From Cytophagales bacterium (GTDB taxonomy: Bacteria; Bacteroidota; Bacteroidia; Cytophagales; Thermoflexibacteraceae): DNA of 64,000 bases. Location of the stretch: the NCBI GenBank assembly GCA_013299115.1, contig JAAFKA010000001.1:186001-250000 (forward strand). The letters run 5' to 3'. This document shows positions 43,904 through 52,791 of the stretch, in pieces. The position numbers were made by a program, and so were the translations under genes. Every line of letters starts with the position of its first letter. Position 1 is the first letter of the stretch. The notes beneath the pieces were generated by a model. The model searched no databases, was not told the origin of the DNA, and saw only the letters and a program-made list of their open reading frames with translations.

Positions 43904-46344
43904 TTTTTCTTCCCTCCCAATTTTTGAAACATTGATACAAAAAACTGTTTAATTTTACCAAAGAAACCAAATCTTCGGTTGTCATCATAATAGTAACCAC
44001 TGCGGTAGCCGTATCCATAGCCGTAACCATAGCCGTAGCCATAACCATAGCCATAAGTTGACTCTCCGCCAACTGAGTTCAAAATTACAGAAATTTTTGT
44101 AAAGTTGTTTGTCGTAATCAATCTATTTATGTTAAAAGCAAAAACTTTTTTCGAATACTCTGCCCGCATCACATAAATTGGCAAATCCACCTGTTTCATT
44201 ACCACCATTGCATCTGTTACCAAGCCAATGGGCGGCGTGTCGAGCATCACAAAATCATAGCGTTGCCTTAATTCGAGCAACAATTTGGTAAACTCTGCTG
44301 ACATCAACAACTCTGCGGGGTTTGGAGGTTGAGGTCCTGCCGTAATGTATTGCATAGAAGGAATTGGCGACTGATGCGTACATTCTTCTAAGGTACTTTT
44401 ACCTATAAGCAAGGTACTCATGCCGATAAGGTTTTCGTTGTCAAAGGCTAAATGCACTTTGGGTTTACGCAAATCTAAGTCCAAAATAATTACTTTTGCT
44501 CCTGATAAGGCAATAATGCCTGCCAAATTGAGGGCTACAAAAGTTTTGCCCTCTCCGCTAATGGTCGAGGTTACGGACATCACTTGCCGTTGCTCTACGC
44601 TGCCAATAAAGTCCATATTTGAACGAATAGACCGCAAAGATTCACTAATAGACGACTTGGGGCTTTGGTCGACCACCAATTTCGATACATTCATCGCTAT
44701 TTTGGTGTATTTGGGTACAACGCCCAAAATAGGGGCAATGGTAACTCTTTCGAGTTCTTTGATATTGGTAATTTTATTGCGTAAGAAATACCTCACAAGC
44801 AATAGAATAACCGAAATCAAAAAACCAGCACCCACACCATAAGCATAAATCCGCCATTTGATAGGGGCTATGGAAGTTTCAGGAACAGTAGCCTCAGACA
44901 ATACCTGAAAATTGGCAACTGTACCTGCTTCGGCTATACCAATATCTATAATTTTATTGAGCAACGTATTGTAATTACTTTCATAGGTTGCATAGTAACG
45001 ACCTAATTTGCGTAATTCATAATCTATCCCCGATTCAGAACTTATTTGACTCTCCAATTTGCGGATTTCTCTCGTCAGGGTATATAATTTTTCGTAAATG
45101 TCTGTTCTGTTGAAAGTTATCAAACGAAAAAGGTCTTTTTCTGCTTTCTCCACCAACTCTTTGCGTTGAATATAGGCAAAAGTTTTTTCGGTTTGTCCTT
45201 TCAAGAGTCGGGCTTTGTCTTTTTCCAACTCATCAAGTTGGCTTAAACGAACTTCTATTTGTTTGTCTAATAGGTTGCGTGAGGCAAGCGTAGCTATCAA
45301 AAAGTAACTCGAATCTACTGCCATCAGGTCAGTAATTTCTTTATAAACTTTCAGTTCATTGTCTAATTTAAACTTTTGTTGTTGCAGGTCTTTGATAGCA
45401 GATAAAACATAGTCCAAGTTTTTTTGTTGCATTTCTTTGTCTAACACACCATTTGCAAGTTTGTAATCCTCTATTTCTTTTTCATATTTGTTCATTAATT
45501 TGTAAGTAGTATCCAACTGTTGGGTCAAATATTCCAAAGTTTGTTTATTCACTTGGTTGCGGTAGGCTACATTTTTTTTGAGGTAAACACTCATAATTTC
45601 GTTTACAATGGCAGTAGCTTTGTATTTGTTGGCATCTTTGAAGTTGATAGACATGGTACGTGCCTTGATATTTGGGACATAGATACCCAATCTTTCGGCT
45701 ATGTATTGTTGCAAATAAGGAACATTATACATCACAAAATAATAGTTGCCTTCTTTCAAATCATTGGTTAGTTCTATTTTTACTCTAAAATAAGGGGTGT
45801 TGATAGTCTGCCCAAAACGATAAAGCTCTTGAAATTTATCTCCTTCTACTTCATAACTTAGTTCAAAATTGGTTTTATTTAAAATACGAATATAGACCCT
45901 CTTGTTCATAATAGCATTATTACGAACTTCATAGGTGGCTTTGAATGGTGAACTACCAAATTTTTCCTCATCACTTACTCTGCCCTCTGCAAAATAGGCT
46001 GTTTCTAATCCTAAATTTGTTATCACATCATTGAAAACAGTGTTAGAACCCATAAATTCCTTTTCCTCGTCTAAATAAGAGGACATACTGCTTTCGTCTT
46101 TAAACATACCCAACTGCAACACAGCAAAAGAACCCTTATAATCTAATTTGATAAGGGCTGCCGATTCGTAGGTAGGTTTGGTATATCGCAAGTACAGGAA
46201 ACTGCCACCACCACAAAGTGCAAAAATGAGAATAATCCAAGGAATACTTTTGCGGAAAACCAAAAACAGTTTGGAAACATCAAAATCCGACAGGAAATCA
46301 TTTTCTTCTTCTTCTACAATGGCTGCTCTTGTGCTATCTTTCAT
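43900..46344 (-). CDS. Wzc-type BY tyrosine autokinase / chain-length regulator
   Basis: An 814-residue inner-membrane protein. The N-terminal part holds the Wzz domain (membrane helix about 32-52), a periplasmic coiled-coil region, and a second helix (about 515-535, IYAYGVGAGFLISVILLLVRYF). The cytoplasmic C-terminal BY-kinase domain has Walker A SGEGKTFVALNL (about 592-603), Walker A' IILDLDLRKP and Walker B VMLDTPPIGL. It ends with a tyrosine cluster of the sequence Y(GY)8, followed by RSGYYYDD. Autophosphorylation of such clusters tunes polysaccharide assembly. It sits between a Wza-like export gene (6 bases upstream) and the CpsB phosphatase (4-base overlap). Confidence 0.96.
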   Translation of the reverse strand: MKDSTRAAIVEEEENDFLSDFDVSKLFLVFRKSIPWIILIFALCGGGSFLYLRYTKPTYESAALIKLDYKGSFAVLQLGMFKDESSMSSYLDEEKEFMGSNTVFNDVITNLGLETAYFAEGRVSDEEKFGSSPFKATYEVRNNAIMNKRVYIRILNKTNFELSYEVEGDKFQELYRFGQTINTPYFRVKIELTNDLKEGNYYFVMYNVPYLQQYIAERLGIYVPNIKARTMSINFKDANKYKATAIVNEIMSVYLKKNVAYRNQVNKQTLEYLTQQLDTTYKLMNKYEKEIEDYKLANGVLDKEMQQKNLDYVLSAIKDLQQQKFKLDNELKVYKEITDLMAVDSSYFLIATLASRNLLDKQIEVRLSQLDELEKDKARLLKGQTEKTFAYIQRKELVEKAEKDLFRLITFNRTDIYEKLYTLTREIRKLESQISSESGIDYELRKLGRYYATYESNYNTLLNKIIDIGIAEAGTVANFQVLSEATVPETSIAPIKWRIYAYGVGAGFLISVILLLVRYFLRNKITNIKELERVTIAPILGVVPKYTKIAMNVSKLVVDQSPKSSISESLRSIRSNMDFIGSVEQRQVMSVTSTISGEGKTFVALNLAGIIALSGAKVIILDLDLRKPKVHLAFDNENLIGMSTLLIGKSTLEECTHQSPIPSMQYITAGPQPPNPAELLMSAEFTKLLLELRQRYDFVMLDTPPIGLVTDAMVVMKQVDLPIYVMRAEYSKKVFAFNINRLITTNNFTKISVILNSVGGESTYGYGYGYGYGYGYGYGYRSGYYYDDNRRFGFFGKIKQFFVSMFQKLGGKKK
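44005..44055 (-). repeat. Tyr-Gly hexanucleotide repeat in the kinase gene
   Basis: 17 codons (residues about 764-780) encode Tyr and Gly alternately, Y(GY)8, by units of TAT/C GGN. A 6-base unit keeps frame on slippage, so tract length could change without stopping translation. Confidence 0.85.
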
Positions 46345-46350
46345 AGAGGT

Positions 46351-47250
46351 TTAGAGTTTTTGAATAACTATAATGGCAGTGAGCGTAGAAGCCACCACAG
46401 ACAAAATACTTGCAAAGCTACCCACAGCACTGCTAATATCTCGTAAAAGTTCTTGCCTATAAATTCGTCTGCGAGGTTCTATATAGATAATATCGCCGGG
46501 TTCTACACGCAAATTGGCTGCTTTCATGCCCTCCCAAGTCGTGAGATTGACAATCTGAATTTCTGGTTTAGTCATCACGTTGCGTATGAGTCTGATGTTA
46601 TCTGCTCTTGCTGTAATACCCAAATCTCCTGCAATACCAATGACCTCCACCAAATTCATATTTTCATTTTCCAAAGACAACACCCTATTGCCCAAAGCAC
46701 CTAACACAACTACTCTGCGGTTTAATAATCTCGATATAGCAAACACATCTTTATAGTGAGCTGCAAAGACTTTGCTAATTAAACTATCTGCTTGATACAA
46801 AGTAAGTCCTTCTATTTTGACCTCCCCAATAACAGGCATAGAAATTTTGCCTGTTTCATTGACCAAATAACGCGGAAAGGCAAACTGCACCGAAGCACCA
46901 CTTGCACCGCCACCACCCATGACTCCGCCACCCATTATCATACCGCCGCCCATTGCCATACTCATATTCTGTTGCTGGCGACCTTGTTGCTCAGGGGTCA
47001 TTTTGAGTTCTCCGTTGGGGTCTAATAGCACTTCGCCTTTGTTAGTAAAGATGTTGATACCTAAAAAATCAAATTTTTTGATAACATAATTTTTCTCTGC
47101 ATTAACCATAGCAGCTGCAAATTTTGCATTGTCTATGTTGCCATCTGTCTTAAACAAAATACTGCTCTTGTATGCACCACAACCTGACAAAAAAGTGCTT
47201 AAAAAAACGTAAAACGGAAAGAGAAAAAAGAAAGACTTGGTTAGTTTCAT
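46351..47250 (-). CDS. Polysaccharide export (Wza-like) outer-membrane lipoprotein
   Basis: A 299-residue lipoprotein (signal peptide ending STFLSGC, Cys24). A Poly_export domain (about 125-200; RYLVNETGKISMPVIGEVKIEGLTLYQADSLI) precedes SLBB-like material (VVVLGALGNRVLSLENENMNLVEVIGIAGDLG) and a final hydrophobic segment (about 270-292). It should form the outer-membrane channel for the polymer made with the downstream kinase. An unusual Met/Gly-rich insertion (MSMAMGGGMIMGGGVMGGGG) sits before the Poly_export part. The frame is open to 47379, but the signal peptide begins at ATG 47250. Confidence 0.92.
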   Translation of the reverse strand: MKLTKSFFFLFPFYVFLSTFLSGCGAYKSSILFKTDGNIDNAKFAAAMVNAEKNYVIKKFDFLGINIFTNKGEVLLDPNGELKMTPEQQGRQQQNMSMAMGGGMIMGGGVMGGGGASGASVQFAFPRYLVNETGKISMPVIGEVKIEGLTLYQADSLISKVFAAHYKDVFAISRLLNRRVVVLGALGNRVLSLENENMNLVEVIGIAGDLGITARADNIRLIRNVMTKPEIQIVNLTTWEGMKAANLRVEPGDIIYIEPRRRIYRQELLRDISSAVGSFASILSVVASTLTAIIVIQKL

Positions 47251-47452
47251 TTGGTAGTGTCTTGTTACAATTTTTATATAGAAAATTTCATTGTATTGCA
47301 AAAATACAAAAAGGTCAATAGAAAAAACAAAAATTATTTTTTTTATTTTTGGTTCACAATTACAAAAGTTATTCTTCATACAACTATAAGTTAAATGACG
47401 AATAATTTTTGTAAAAATTTATAATTAAGAACTAACAATTGACAACTTAAAA

Positions 47453-48166
47453 CTACTTTGCACTTCTTTTTTCTACTATTTCCCAATTTACTATATTCCA
47501 AAAAGCAGCCACATAATCTGCCCTTTTGTTTTGGTATTTGAGGTAGTAGGCGTGTTCCCACACATCGAGGCAGAGCAAAGGCTTAGTTCCTGCAAAGTTT
47601 TTGTAGATAGTTGTCATTAATGGATTGTCTTGGTTAGGCGTAGAAACAATGGCTAATTGTTGGTCAGGGTTTTGTACGAGCCACACCCAACCAGAGCCAA
47701 AACGGGCAGCAGCTTCTTTGCCAAACAATTCTTTGAAAGTTTCGAAACTACCAAACTGTTTTTCTATTGCTTTTGCTAAGTTGCCTTCTGGCTTTTGTTT
47801 GCTTTGGGGAGTGAGCAAAGTCCAAAAAAGGCTGTGATTGTAGTGTCCACCTCCATTGTTTCGCAGGGCAGTATCTTGTTCGGTAATGGTAGCCAATAAT
47901 TTTTCTATGGTAAAAGCAGCCCATTCAGGTTTTGCTACTAAGGCTTCGTTAAGTTTATTGATATAGGTTTGGTGGTGCTTGCTGTGGTGAATTTCCATTG
48001 TTTGCTTATCTATGTAAGGCTCCAAAGCATCGACAGCGTAGGGCAAAGCAGGCAACTCAAAGCCTTTGGCAACTAATGACGTTGCTTGCAACACCGCAGC
48101 AAAGGGATTAAGCAAAGCACTTGCGGTACTTAGTAGCGAAGTTTTTAAAAATGTTCTTTTGTCCAT
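47453..48166 (-). CDS. Exported Mn-type superoxide dismutase
   Basis: A 237-residue enzyme that dismutates superoxide to oxygen and peroxide. The metal ligands are His60 (MEIHHSKHH), His111 ([11 protein letters not shown]), Asp201 and His205 ([11 protein letters not shown]). The Gln179 in STPNQDNP, and the absence of a glutamine in the N-terminal GGGHYNH segment, place it nearer the Mn form than the Fe form. The first 33 residues are an N-terminal leader, [19 protein letters not shown], a hydrophobic run with KRTFLK reminiscent of a Tat signal. This suggests export to the periplasm, unusual for an SodA-type enzyme. It is alone upstream of the export operon. Confidence 0.95.
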   Translation of the reverse strand: MDKRTFLKTSLLSTASALLNPFAAVLQATSLVAKGFELPALPYAVDALEPYIDKQTMEIHHSKHHQTYINKLNEALVAKPEWAAFTIEKLLATITEQDTALRNNGGGHYNHSLFWTLLTPQSKQKPEGNLAKAIEKQFGSFETFKELFGKEAAARFGSGWVWLVQNPDQQLAIVSTPNQDNPLMTTIYKNFAGTKPLLCLDVWEHAYYLKYQNKRADYVAAFWNIVNWEIVEKRSAK

Positions 48167-48211
48167 TTGTTTGATAGTTTACATCTTTTTTATACTAATG
48201 ATATTTCTAAT

Positions 48212-48286
48212 TTTGTTTTTGTCATTCTGAGCATAGCGAAGAATCTGAGTCAGATTCTTCGCTATGCTCAGAATGACAAAAACAAA
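48212..48286. repeat. Perfect 36-bp inverted repeat (GTCATTCTGAGCATAGCGAAG type)
   Basis: Arms 48212-48247 and 48251-48286 with a three-base loop (AGT). The core CATTCTGAGC-AGCGAAGAATC is a sequence that recurs in many bacterial genomes. It fills the gap between sod and the next gene. Confidence 0.9.
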
Positions 48287-48303
48287 TTCAACATTAAAAA
48301 TTA

Positions 48304-48951
48304 TCAATCGTCTTTTCGTTTCAAATCTCCACGTTTAATAGATTTAATAAACTCTGCCCACGCAAAAGGGTTGAGCAAAGGAATACTTTGCATACTATTG
48401 ACATTATTGAGTGCCTGAATTTGTTGCTGCATATAAAACTTGTAGTTCATATTGCCGTCCATTGGCATACTACGTGCCATGATAGCCATACTTTGTTTAT
48501 TCAAATTTTTTGCCATACTTTCATATCTTTTTTCGGGCAGACGCAAAGCCAAAAACACCTCTTTAAAAACTTCCTCATTGCCGTAAGGGTGAATTTCTAC
48601 CACAGGCAACATTCGAGCCTTTATTTTAAGGTCTATCACGACGGAGTAAGCCGACTCACTGCGTTGTGGAATGATGAGCATCTTCTTTTCGTAGCCCAAT
48701 CGAGTAATCACTACGGTATCTCCCGCCATAGCAGGCATAGTGAAAAAGCCTTGTTCGTTGGTAACTGTTCCTCGCCCAGCACGGCTGATGTAGAGGTTGG
48801 CGTGTTTGATTCCGCGTGAACTATCGCCGTCAATCACAACGCCTGAAAAGACAATAGTTTGTTGTATGCCTTGTGCAAAACTTTCATAAGTTGGCAACAA
48901 GAGGAAAGCCAAACAAACAAAATAGGTTATGGTTTTAAATGTGGTTTTCAT
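48304..48951 (-). CDS. Exported protein with CarboxypepD_reg-like domain
   Basis: A 215-residue protein with a signal peptide (about 1-26, SFAQG). The next 90 residues are a carboxypeptidase regulatory-like beta-sandwich: IVFSGVVIDGDSSRGIKHANLYISRAGRGTVTNEQGFFTMPAMAGDTVVITRLGYEKKML. This domain often starts TonB-dependent receptors in Bacteroidota, but here no receptor follows; the rest is a helical tail (KRYESMAKNLNKQ, MNYKFYMQQQIQALNN). The protein ends with basic residues. Stand-alone members of this plan are widespread in the phylum and their function is not known. Confidence 0.82.
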   Translation of the reverse strand: MKTTFKTITYFVCLAFLLLPTYESFAQGIQQTIVFSGVVIDGDSSRGIKHANLYISRAGRGTVTNEQGFFTMPAMAGDTVVITRLGYEKKMLIIPQRSESAYSVVIDLKIKARMLPVVEIHPYGNEEVFKEVFLALRLPEKRYESMAKNLNKQSMAIMARSMPMDGNMNYKFYMQQQIQALNNVNSMQSIPLLNPFAWAEFIKSIKRGDLKRKDD

Positions 48952-49189
48952 AAGTAACTTCTCTTTGGTGGCAAATATAAGGTTATTATTTTATACAGTA
49001 ACGAATTGTTTGGCATTTTGTCTAAGATTTTGCATTAAAAAAGTTTAACCTTGCCAGAGTTTTAAATCTTAAGAGGTTGTAATCTAAAAATGTTACCCGT
49101 ATTTTTGTAGAGTAAAATATTTTTTTAGCTATTGTTTTGATTTTCAATAATTTTGCTTTTAATATTGTCTTTATTTTTATTGGCAACTT

Positions 49190-49495
49190 ATGCAAGACGA
49201 ACTACAACATAAAATCAGTCATTTAGAAAAGCAACTCGAAAAACTGTTGGAGGCGTATAGCAATGCCAAGAAAATGCAGAAAAAACTGCAAGAGGAAAAC
49301 AGTTTACTAAAAAATTTGACAGAAAAGCAAAATCAAGAGCTAAATAATTTTCAAAATCAAGATAAAATTAATAATATTGTAAAATCTTTGGACTTAGGTG
49401 CAGAAAACCCCGAAGAATTGAAACTGCAAATAGAAACATATATTCATAAATTAGATAGTTGCATTGCCTATTTGAGCAAACAACTCTCGCAATAA
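49190..49495 (+). CDS. Coiled-coil protein upstream of zapA
   Basis: A 101-residue protein, almost wholly coiled coil for the first 70 residues (HKISHLEKQLEKLLEAYSNAKKMQKKLQEENSLLKNL) with a short helical end. No family was named. Its place, directly before zapA and rny on the same strand, is a recurring Bacteroidota arrangement, and its shape recalls ZapB, a ZapA partner in other bacteria. A link to cell division is a reasonable but unproved inference. Confidence 0.7.
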   Translation: MQDELQHKISHLEKQLEKLLEAYSNAKKMQKKLQEENSLLKNLTEKQNQELNNFQNQDKINNIVKSLDLGAENPEELKLQIETYIHKLDSCIAYLSKQLSQ

Positions 49496-49647
49496 GTGGC
49501 TTTTTACTCTGTGTGAAGTGGGCTAAAGAAAAATTTGAATACATACTTAGCGTAGCAGAATATATAAGTTAGTTTACATTGTATTGTCAAAATTGAGTTA
49601 TCCAATCTTATAATTTGGTATTTGGCAAACAATTATACCATACTTGC

Positions 49648-49944
49648 ATGAAAGATTTAGTGCCAATCAAAATCAAAATAGCCGACCGTGAATATACCGT
49701 ACGGATTGTGGCAGAAGACGAAGGTTTGTTTAGGCAAGCCAGCGACAAACTGAATGCTGCAATCAAGGCTAAGAAAGAGCAGATGCGTATTCACGACAAA
49801 GCCGACTTGATGGCAATGGTGGCTTTCGATTGCATTTTTGACCAACTCCAAACCGAGCAAAATCAAAGTGCAGCAGGGCATAAATTAGACAGTTTGCAAC
49901 GGCGAATAGCAGACACGTTGCTCGATAATGACGTACAAAAGTAA
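49648..49944 (+). CDS. zapA: Cell division protein ZapA
   Basis: A 98-residue FtsZ-ring stabiliser. It has the ZapA pattern: [41 protein letters not shown], then [16 protein letters not shown], then a short coiled coil. ATG 49648 is used since the family begins directly there; the frame runs back to 49615 only with non-family residues. It lies between the coiled-coil gene and rny, likely one transcript with rny. Confidence 0.93.
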   Translation: MKDLVPIKIKIADREYTVRIVAEDEGLFRQASDKLNAAIKAKKEQMRIHDKADLMAMVAFDCIFDQLQTEQNQSAAGHKLDSLQRRIADTLLDNDVQK

Positions 49945-50111
49945 TTTTGGCAATCATTTTCAATGGCTGTTTGGTACTGTTTACAATCTTTTGTGTTGTT
50001 TTTGTAGTAGTTAGCTTTTTTTCCATTTTTTTGTTCCTGCCCCAGAGGTTACAGCCTGATGTTACAGCATGGCTGCTTTTTTGGTTTACCTTTAACTCAC
50101 ATTTTTACACC

Positions 50112-51713
50112 ATGTCTATAGAACTTATTATAGCTGCTGTGGTTGCCTTAGTCGTAGGCATTGTCATTGGCAGGTTTTTATTGGGCTTGGTTTTGCAGCA
50201 ACAACACAAAGACGCAAAACTCAAAGCCGAATCCGTATTAAAAGAAGCTGAATTGCAAGCCGAAAACATAAAAAAAGACAAGTTGGCAGAGGGCAAAGAC
50301 CAATTGGCAAAATTCAAGGCGGAGTATGAGGCTGATGCCAACAAGAAAAAAGGAATTTTGCAAAGCAACGAGGCTAAACTCAAACAAAACGAGGTAAGAC
50401 TCAAACAGATAGAGGAAAAACTCAAACAAAAAGAAGTTGCTCTCAAAAAAATGCAAGACGACCTGACAACGAAGGTCATAGAAATAGACAAGGCAAAAGA
50501 AACTGTTACCATTCAAAAAGAATTGGTAACGCAAAAATTAGCCGAAGTAGAGGGCTTGCAAAAAGAGCAAATTACCATTTTAGAAAGAGTTTCGAGCCTA
50601 AAAGCCGAAGAAGCCAAAGAACAGTTGATTGCTACCATACAAGAGGAGGCACAAGCCAGAGCCTCTGCCCAAGTAAAGCAAATAGTGGAGGAGGCAAAGC
50701 TAACAGCTACCAAAGAGGCGAAAAAAATAGTTATCAACACCATTCAACGGACAGCCACCGAACACGCCATAGAAAACTGCGTTTCTGTGTTTAACCTCGA
50801 AAGTGATGAACTCAAAGGCAAAATCATAGGCAGAGAAGGTCGCAACATCAGGGCATTGGAGGCAGCTACGGGAGTAGAAATTATAGTAGATGACACGCCA
50901 GAAGCCATTATCATTTCAGGCTTTGACCCTGTGCGGAGAGAAATTGCAAGATTGTCTTTGCATCGGTTGGTGGCAGATGGCAGGATTCACCCCGCCAGAA
51001 TAGAGGAAATTGTGGCAAAAGTTACCAAGTCCTTAGAGGAGGAAATCGTAGAAATTGGCGAAAGAACAGTCATCGAATTAGGTATTCATAGTTTGCACCC
51101 CGAACTCATCCGCATGGTGGGGCGTATGCGTTTCCGTTCTTCTTATGGACAGAATTTGCTACATCACTCCAAAGAAGTGGCTCGACTTTGTGCTACAATG
51201 GCAGCAGAATTGGGCTTAAACGCAAAATTGGCAAAAAGAGCAGGGCTTTTGCACGACATAGGCAAAGTTTGGCACGAAGAACACGAACTACCTCATGCTT
51301 TGCTCGGCATGGAGTTGGCTCAAAAATACAAGGAAAACCCCGAAGTTTGCAACGCCATAGGTGCTCACCACGACGAAATAGAAATGACTTCTTTGATTTC
51401 TCCTATTATCCAAGCCTGCGATGCCATTTCAGGGTCAAGACCAGGGGCAAGGAGAGAAATGTTGGAGTCTTATATCCAACGCCTAAAAGATTTGGAAACC
51501 TTAGCCACTTCGTTTAAAGGCGTAAGCAAGTGCTACGCTATTCAGGCAGGTAGAGAATTGCGGGTCATTGTAGATGCCGAAAATGTAAACGACAAACGAG
51601 CAGGGCAGTTGTCTTTCGATATTTCGCAAAAAATAGAAAAAGAAATGCAATACCCAGGACAAATCAAGGTTACTGTGATTAGAGAAATGAGGTCGGTGGC
51701 GTATGCAAAATAA
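50112..51713 (+). CDS. rny: Ribonuclease Y
   Basis: A 533-residue membrane-tethered endonuclease that starts mRNA decay. An N-terminal helix (about 3-25, [24 protein letters not shown]) is followed by a long coiled coil rich in Lys/Glu (30-210), a KH domain (about 215-285, [31 protein letters not shown]) and an HD domain with [17 protein letters not shown] and [12 protein letters not shown], the His-Asp metal site. The C-terminal part ends with the usual [18 protein letters not shown] 50112 gives the standard length; the frame to 49947 is not expected to be used. A terminator follows. Confidence 0.97.
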   Translation: MSIELIIAAVVALVVGIVIGRFLLGLVLQQQHKDAKLKAESVLKEAELQAENIKKDKLAEGKDQLAKFKAEYEADANKKKGILQSNEAKLKQNEVRLKQIEEKLKQKEVALKKMQDDLTTKVIEIDKAKETVTIQKELVTQKLAEVEGLQKEQITILERVSSLKAEEAKEQLIATIQEEAQARASAQVKQIVEEAKLTATKEAKKIVINTIQRTATEHAIENCVSVFNLESDELKGKIIGREGRNIRALEAATGVEIIVDDTPEAIIISGFDPVRREIARLSLHRLVADGRIHPARIEEIVAKVTKSLEEEIVEIGERTVIELGIHSLHPELIRMVGRMRFRSSYGQNLLHHSKEVARLCATMAAELGLNAKLAKRAGLLHDIGKVWHEEHELPHALLGMELAQKYKENPEVCNAIGAHHDEIEMTSLISPIIQACDAISGSRPGARREMLESYIQRLKDLETLATSFKGVSKCYAIQAGRELRVIVDAENVNDKRAGQLSFDISQKIEKEMQYPGQIKVTVIREMRSVAYAK

Positions 51714-51732
51714 GATTTTTTAGACCAACTGC

Positions 51733-51769
51733 CTAACCTCACAAGGACTTTAAGTCCTTGTGAGGTTAG
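51733..51769 (+). terminator. Terminator after rny
   Basis: Perfect 18-bp arms CTAACCTCACAAGGACTT (51733-51750) and AAGTCCTTGTGAGGTTAG (51752-51769) with a one-base loop, 20 bases after the stop. Confidence 0.8.
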
Positions 51770-51774
51770 TAACT

Positions 51775-51878
51775 AAGTGGTTAAACCCAATTATCCGACA
51801 CCTTTGAGGTGTCGAATAATTCTGATAATCAGATACATAGACACTAAAACACTGTCGATTATTTAAGTCTAACTACTT
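51775..51878. repeat. Family C palindromic element (copy 2, reversed)
   Basis: 104 bp, the reverse complement of the unit at 8173-8276. Ends AAGTGGTT and AACTACTT, and the palindrome TTATCCGACACCT/AGGTGTCGAATAA. The central hairpin is kept, and several other positions differ. Confidence 0.75.
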
Positions 51879-51947
51879 AAATTCATTAAAGGTTTCGTAA
51901 TTCTTTTATTTGTAATTTATTATAATTAGTTCAAATCAACTTTTACC

Positions 51948-52301
51948 ATGAGCATTGATATTGGCAAAACCATAGCAACTGTTAGGAAGTCTAAAGGGTT
52001 TACTCAGGCAGAAATGGCAAAAGCACTGAAAATTACCCAAGCAGCCTATTCTAAAATAGAATGCAGCAGCACCAATGTTACCATGAGCAGATTAGAAGAA
52101 TTGGCTGCTATTTTTCAGATGGAAGTAGACCAAGTGTTTAACTTTGCTATCGAAAACTTTTCTGATAAAAGTGCTGGTAGGCTCTCAGAATCTGAAAGAG
52201 AACTCTATGAAAGATTATTGGCTGCCGAAAAAAAAATAAGTGAATTACAAGCCCGCAGAATAGCTGATTTAGAAAAAATGTTGCGTTTTAAGAACTTTTA
52301 A
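51948..52301 (+). CDS. XRE-family transcriptional regulator
   Basis: A 117-residue DNA-binding protein. Residues about 6-65 are a helix-turn-helix of the Cro/CI type: TIATVRKSKGFTQAEMAKALKITQAAYSKIECSSTNVTMSRLEELAAIFQM. The C-terminal third is a charged coiled coil (SESERELYERLLAAEKKISELQARRIADLEKML), likely for dimer formation. There is no sensor domain. It is alone, with family C upstream and a family A palindrome downstream that separates it from HU. Targets are unknown. Confidence 0.9.
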   Translation: MSIDIGKTIATVRKSKGFTQAEMAKALKITQAAYSKIECSSTNVTMSRLEELAAIFQMEVDQVFNFAIENFSDKSAGRLSESERELYERLLAAEKKISELQARRIADLEKMLRFKNF

Positions 52302-52307
52302 CAAAGA

Positions 52308-52337
52308 GAACTAACATTTTTTGAAAAATGTTAGTTC
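52308..52337. repeat. Family A palindrome between XRE and HU genes
   Basis: Perfect 14-bp arms GAACTAACATTTTT (52308-52321) and AAAAATGTTAGTTC (52324-52337), two-base loop. It sits between two convergent genes, so it may act as a terminator. Confidence 0.75.
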
Positions 52338-52384
52338 CATAACAAGGCTATAGCATAACCCATACAACAATATATTTTGCAACC

Positions 52385-52693
52385 TTATTCGTCTTTATTT
52401 TTTAGCTTAACCAAATCACTACCTTTTATTTTATCTACAAAAGTTTTTGCAGGTTTAAAACTTGGTACATAGTGTTCTTTAATCGTGATAGGCGTATTTT
52501 TGGCTATGTTACGACCTACTTTTTCGGCTCTGCGTTTATTGATGAAACTACCAAAGCCTCTTACATAGACGTTATGCCCTTCTGCCATGTTGTTCTTGAC
52601 GGAGGTAAAAAATGCCTCAATGGTTTTTGCAACGTCATCTTTTTCTATGCCTGTTTTTTCGGCAATCTCCGCAATAATGTCTGCTTTTGTCAC
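52385..52693 (-). CDS. HU-family DNA-binding protein
   Basis: A 102-residue nucleoid protein. The pattern TKADIIAEIAEKTGIEKDDVAKTIEAFFTSVKNNMAEGHNVYVRGFGSFINKRRAEKVGRNIAKNTPITIKEHYVPSFKPAKTF is a complete HU/IHF fold, with the two arms around RNIAKN. The acidic/basic tail after that is slightly longer than usual. The start codon appears to be GTG (52691-52693), as the frame closes upstream with no ATG. A strong promoter match is at 52744-52773. Confidence 0.96.
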   Translation of the reverse strand: MTKADIIAEIAEKTGIEKDDVAKTIEAFFTSVKNNMAEGHNVYVRGFGSFINKRRAEKVGRNIAKNTPITIKEHYVPSFKPAKTFVDKIKGSDLVKLKNKDE

Positions 52694-52743
52694 GTGATTA
52701 AATTTTTAAGGTTAAGATGCTAATAATCAACTGTTTTAGTCTG

Positions 52744-52773
52744 CAAAGATAAATTCTATTTTTTGATTTGCAA
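52744..52773 (-). promoter_or_regulatory. Predicted promoter of the HU gene
   Basis: Minus strand TTG (52773-52771), 19-base spacer, TATCTTTG (52751-52744), an exact match to the Bacteroidota consensus, 50 bases before the GTG start. Confidence 0.6.
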
Positions 52774-52791
52774 ATGTTATACCAAATAACT

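Noticed and set aside
49496-49647. Possible 6S RNA next to zapA
   Set aside because: 6S RNA adjoins zapA in many bacteria, and this 152-base gap was inspected for the long central-bubble hairpin. No such fold is apparent, so it is not called.
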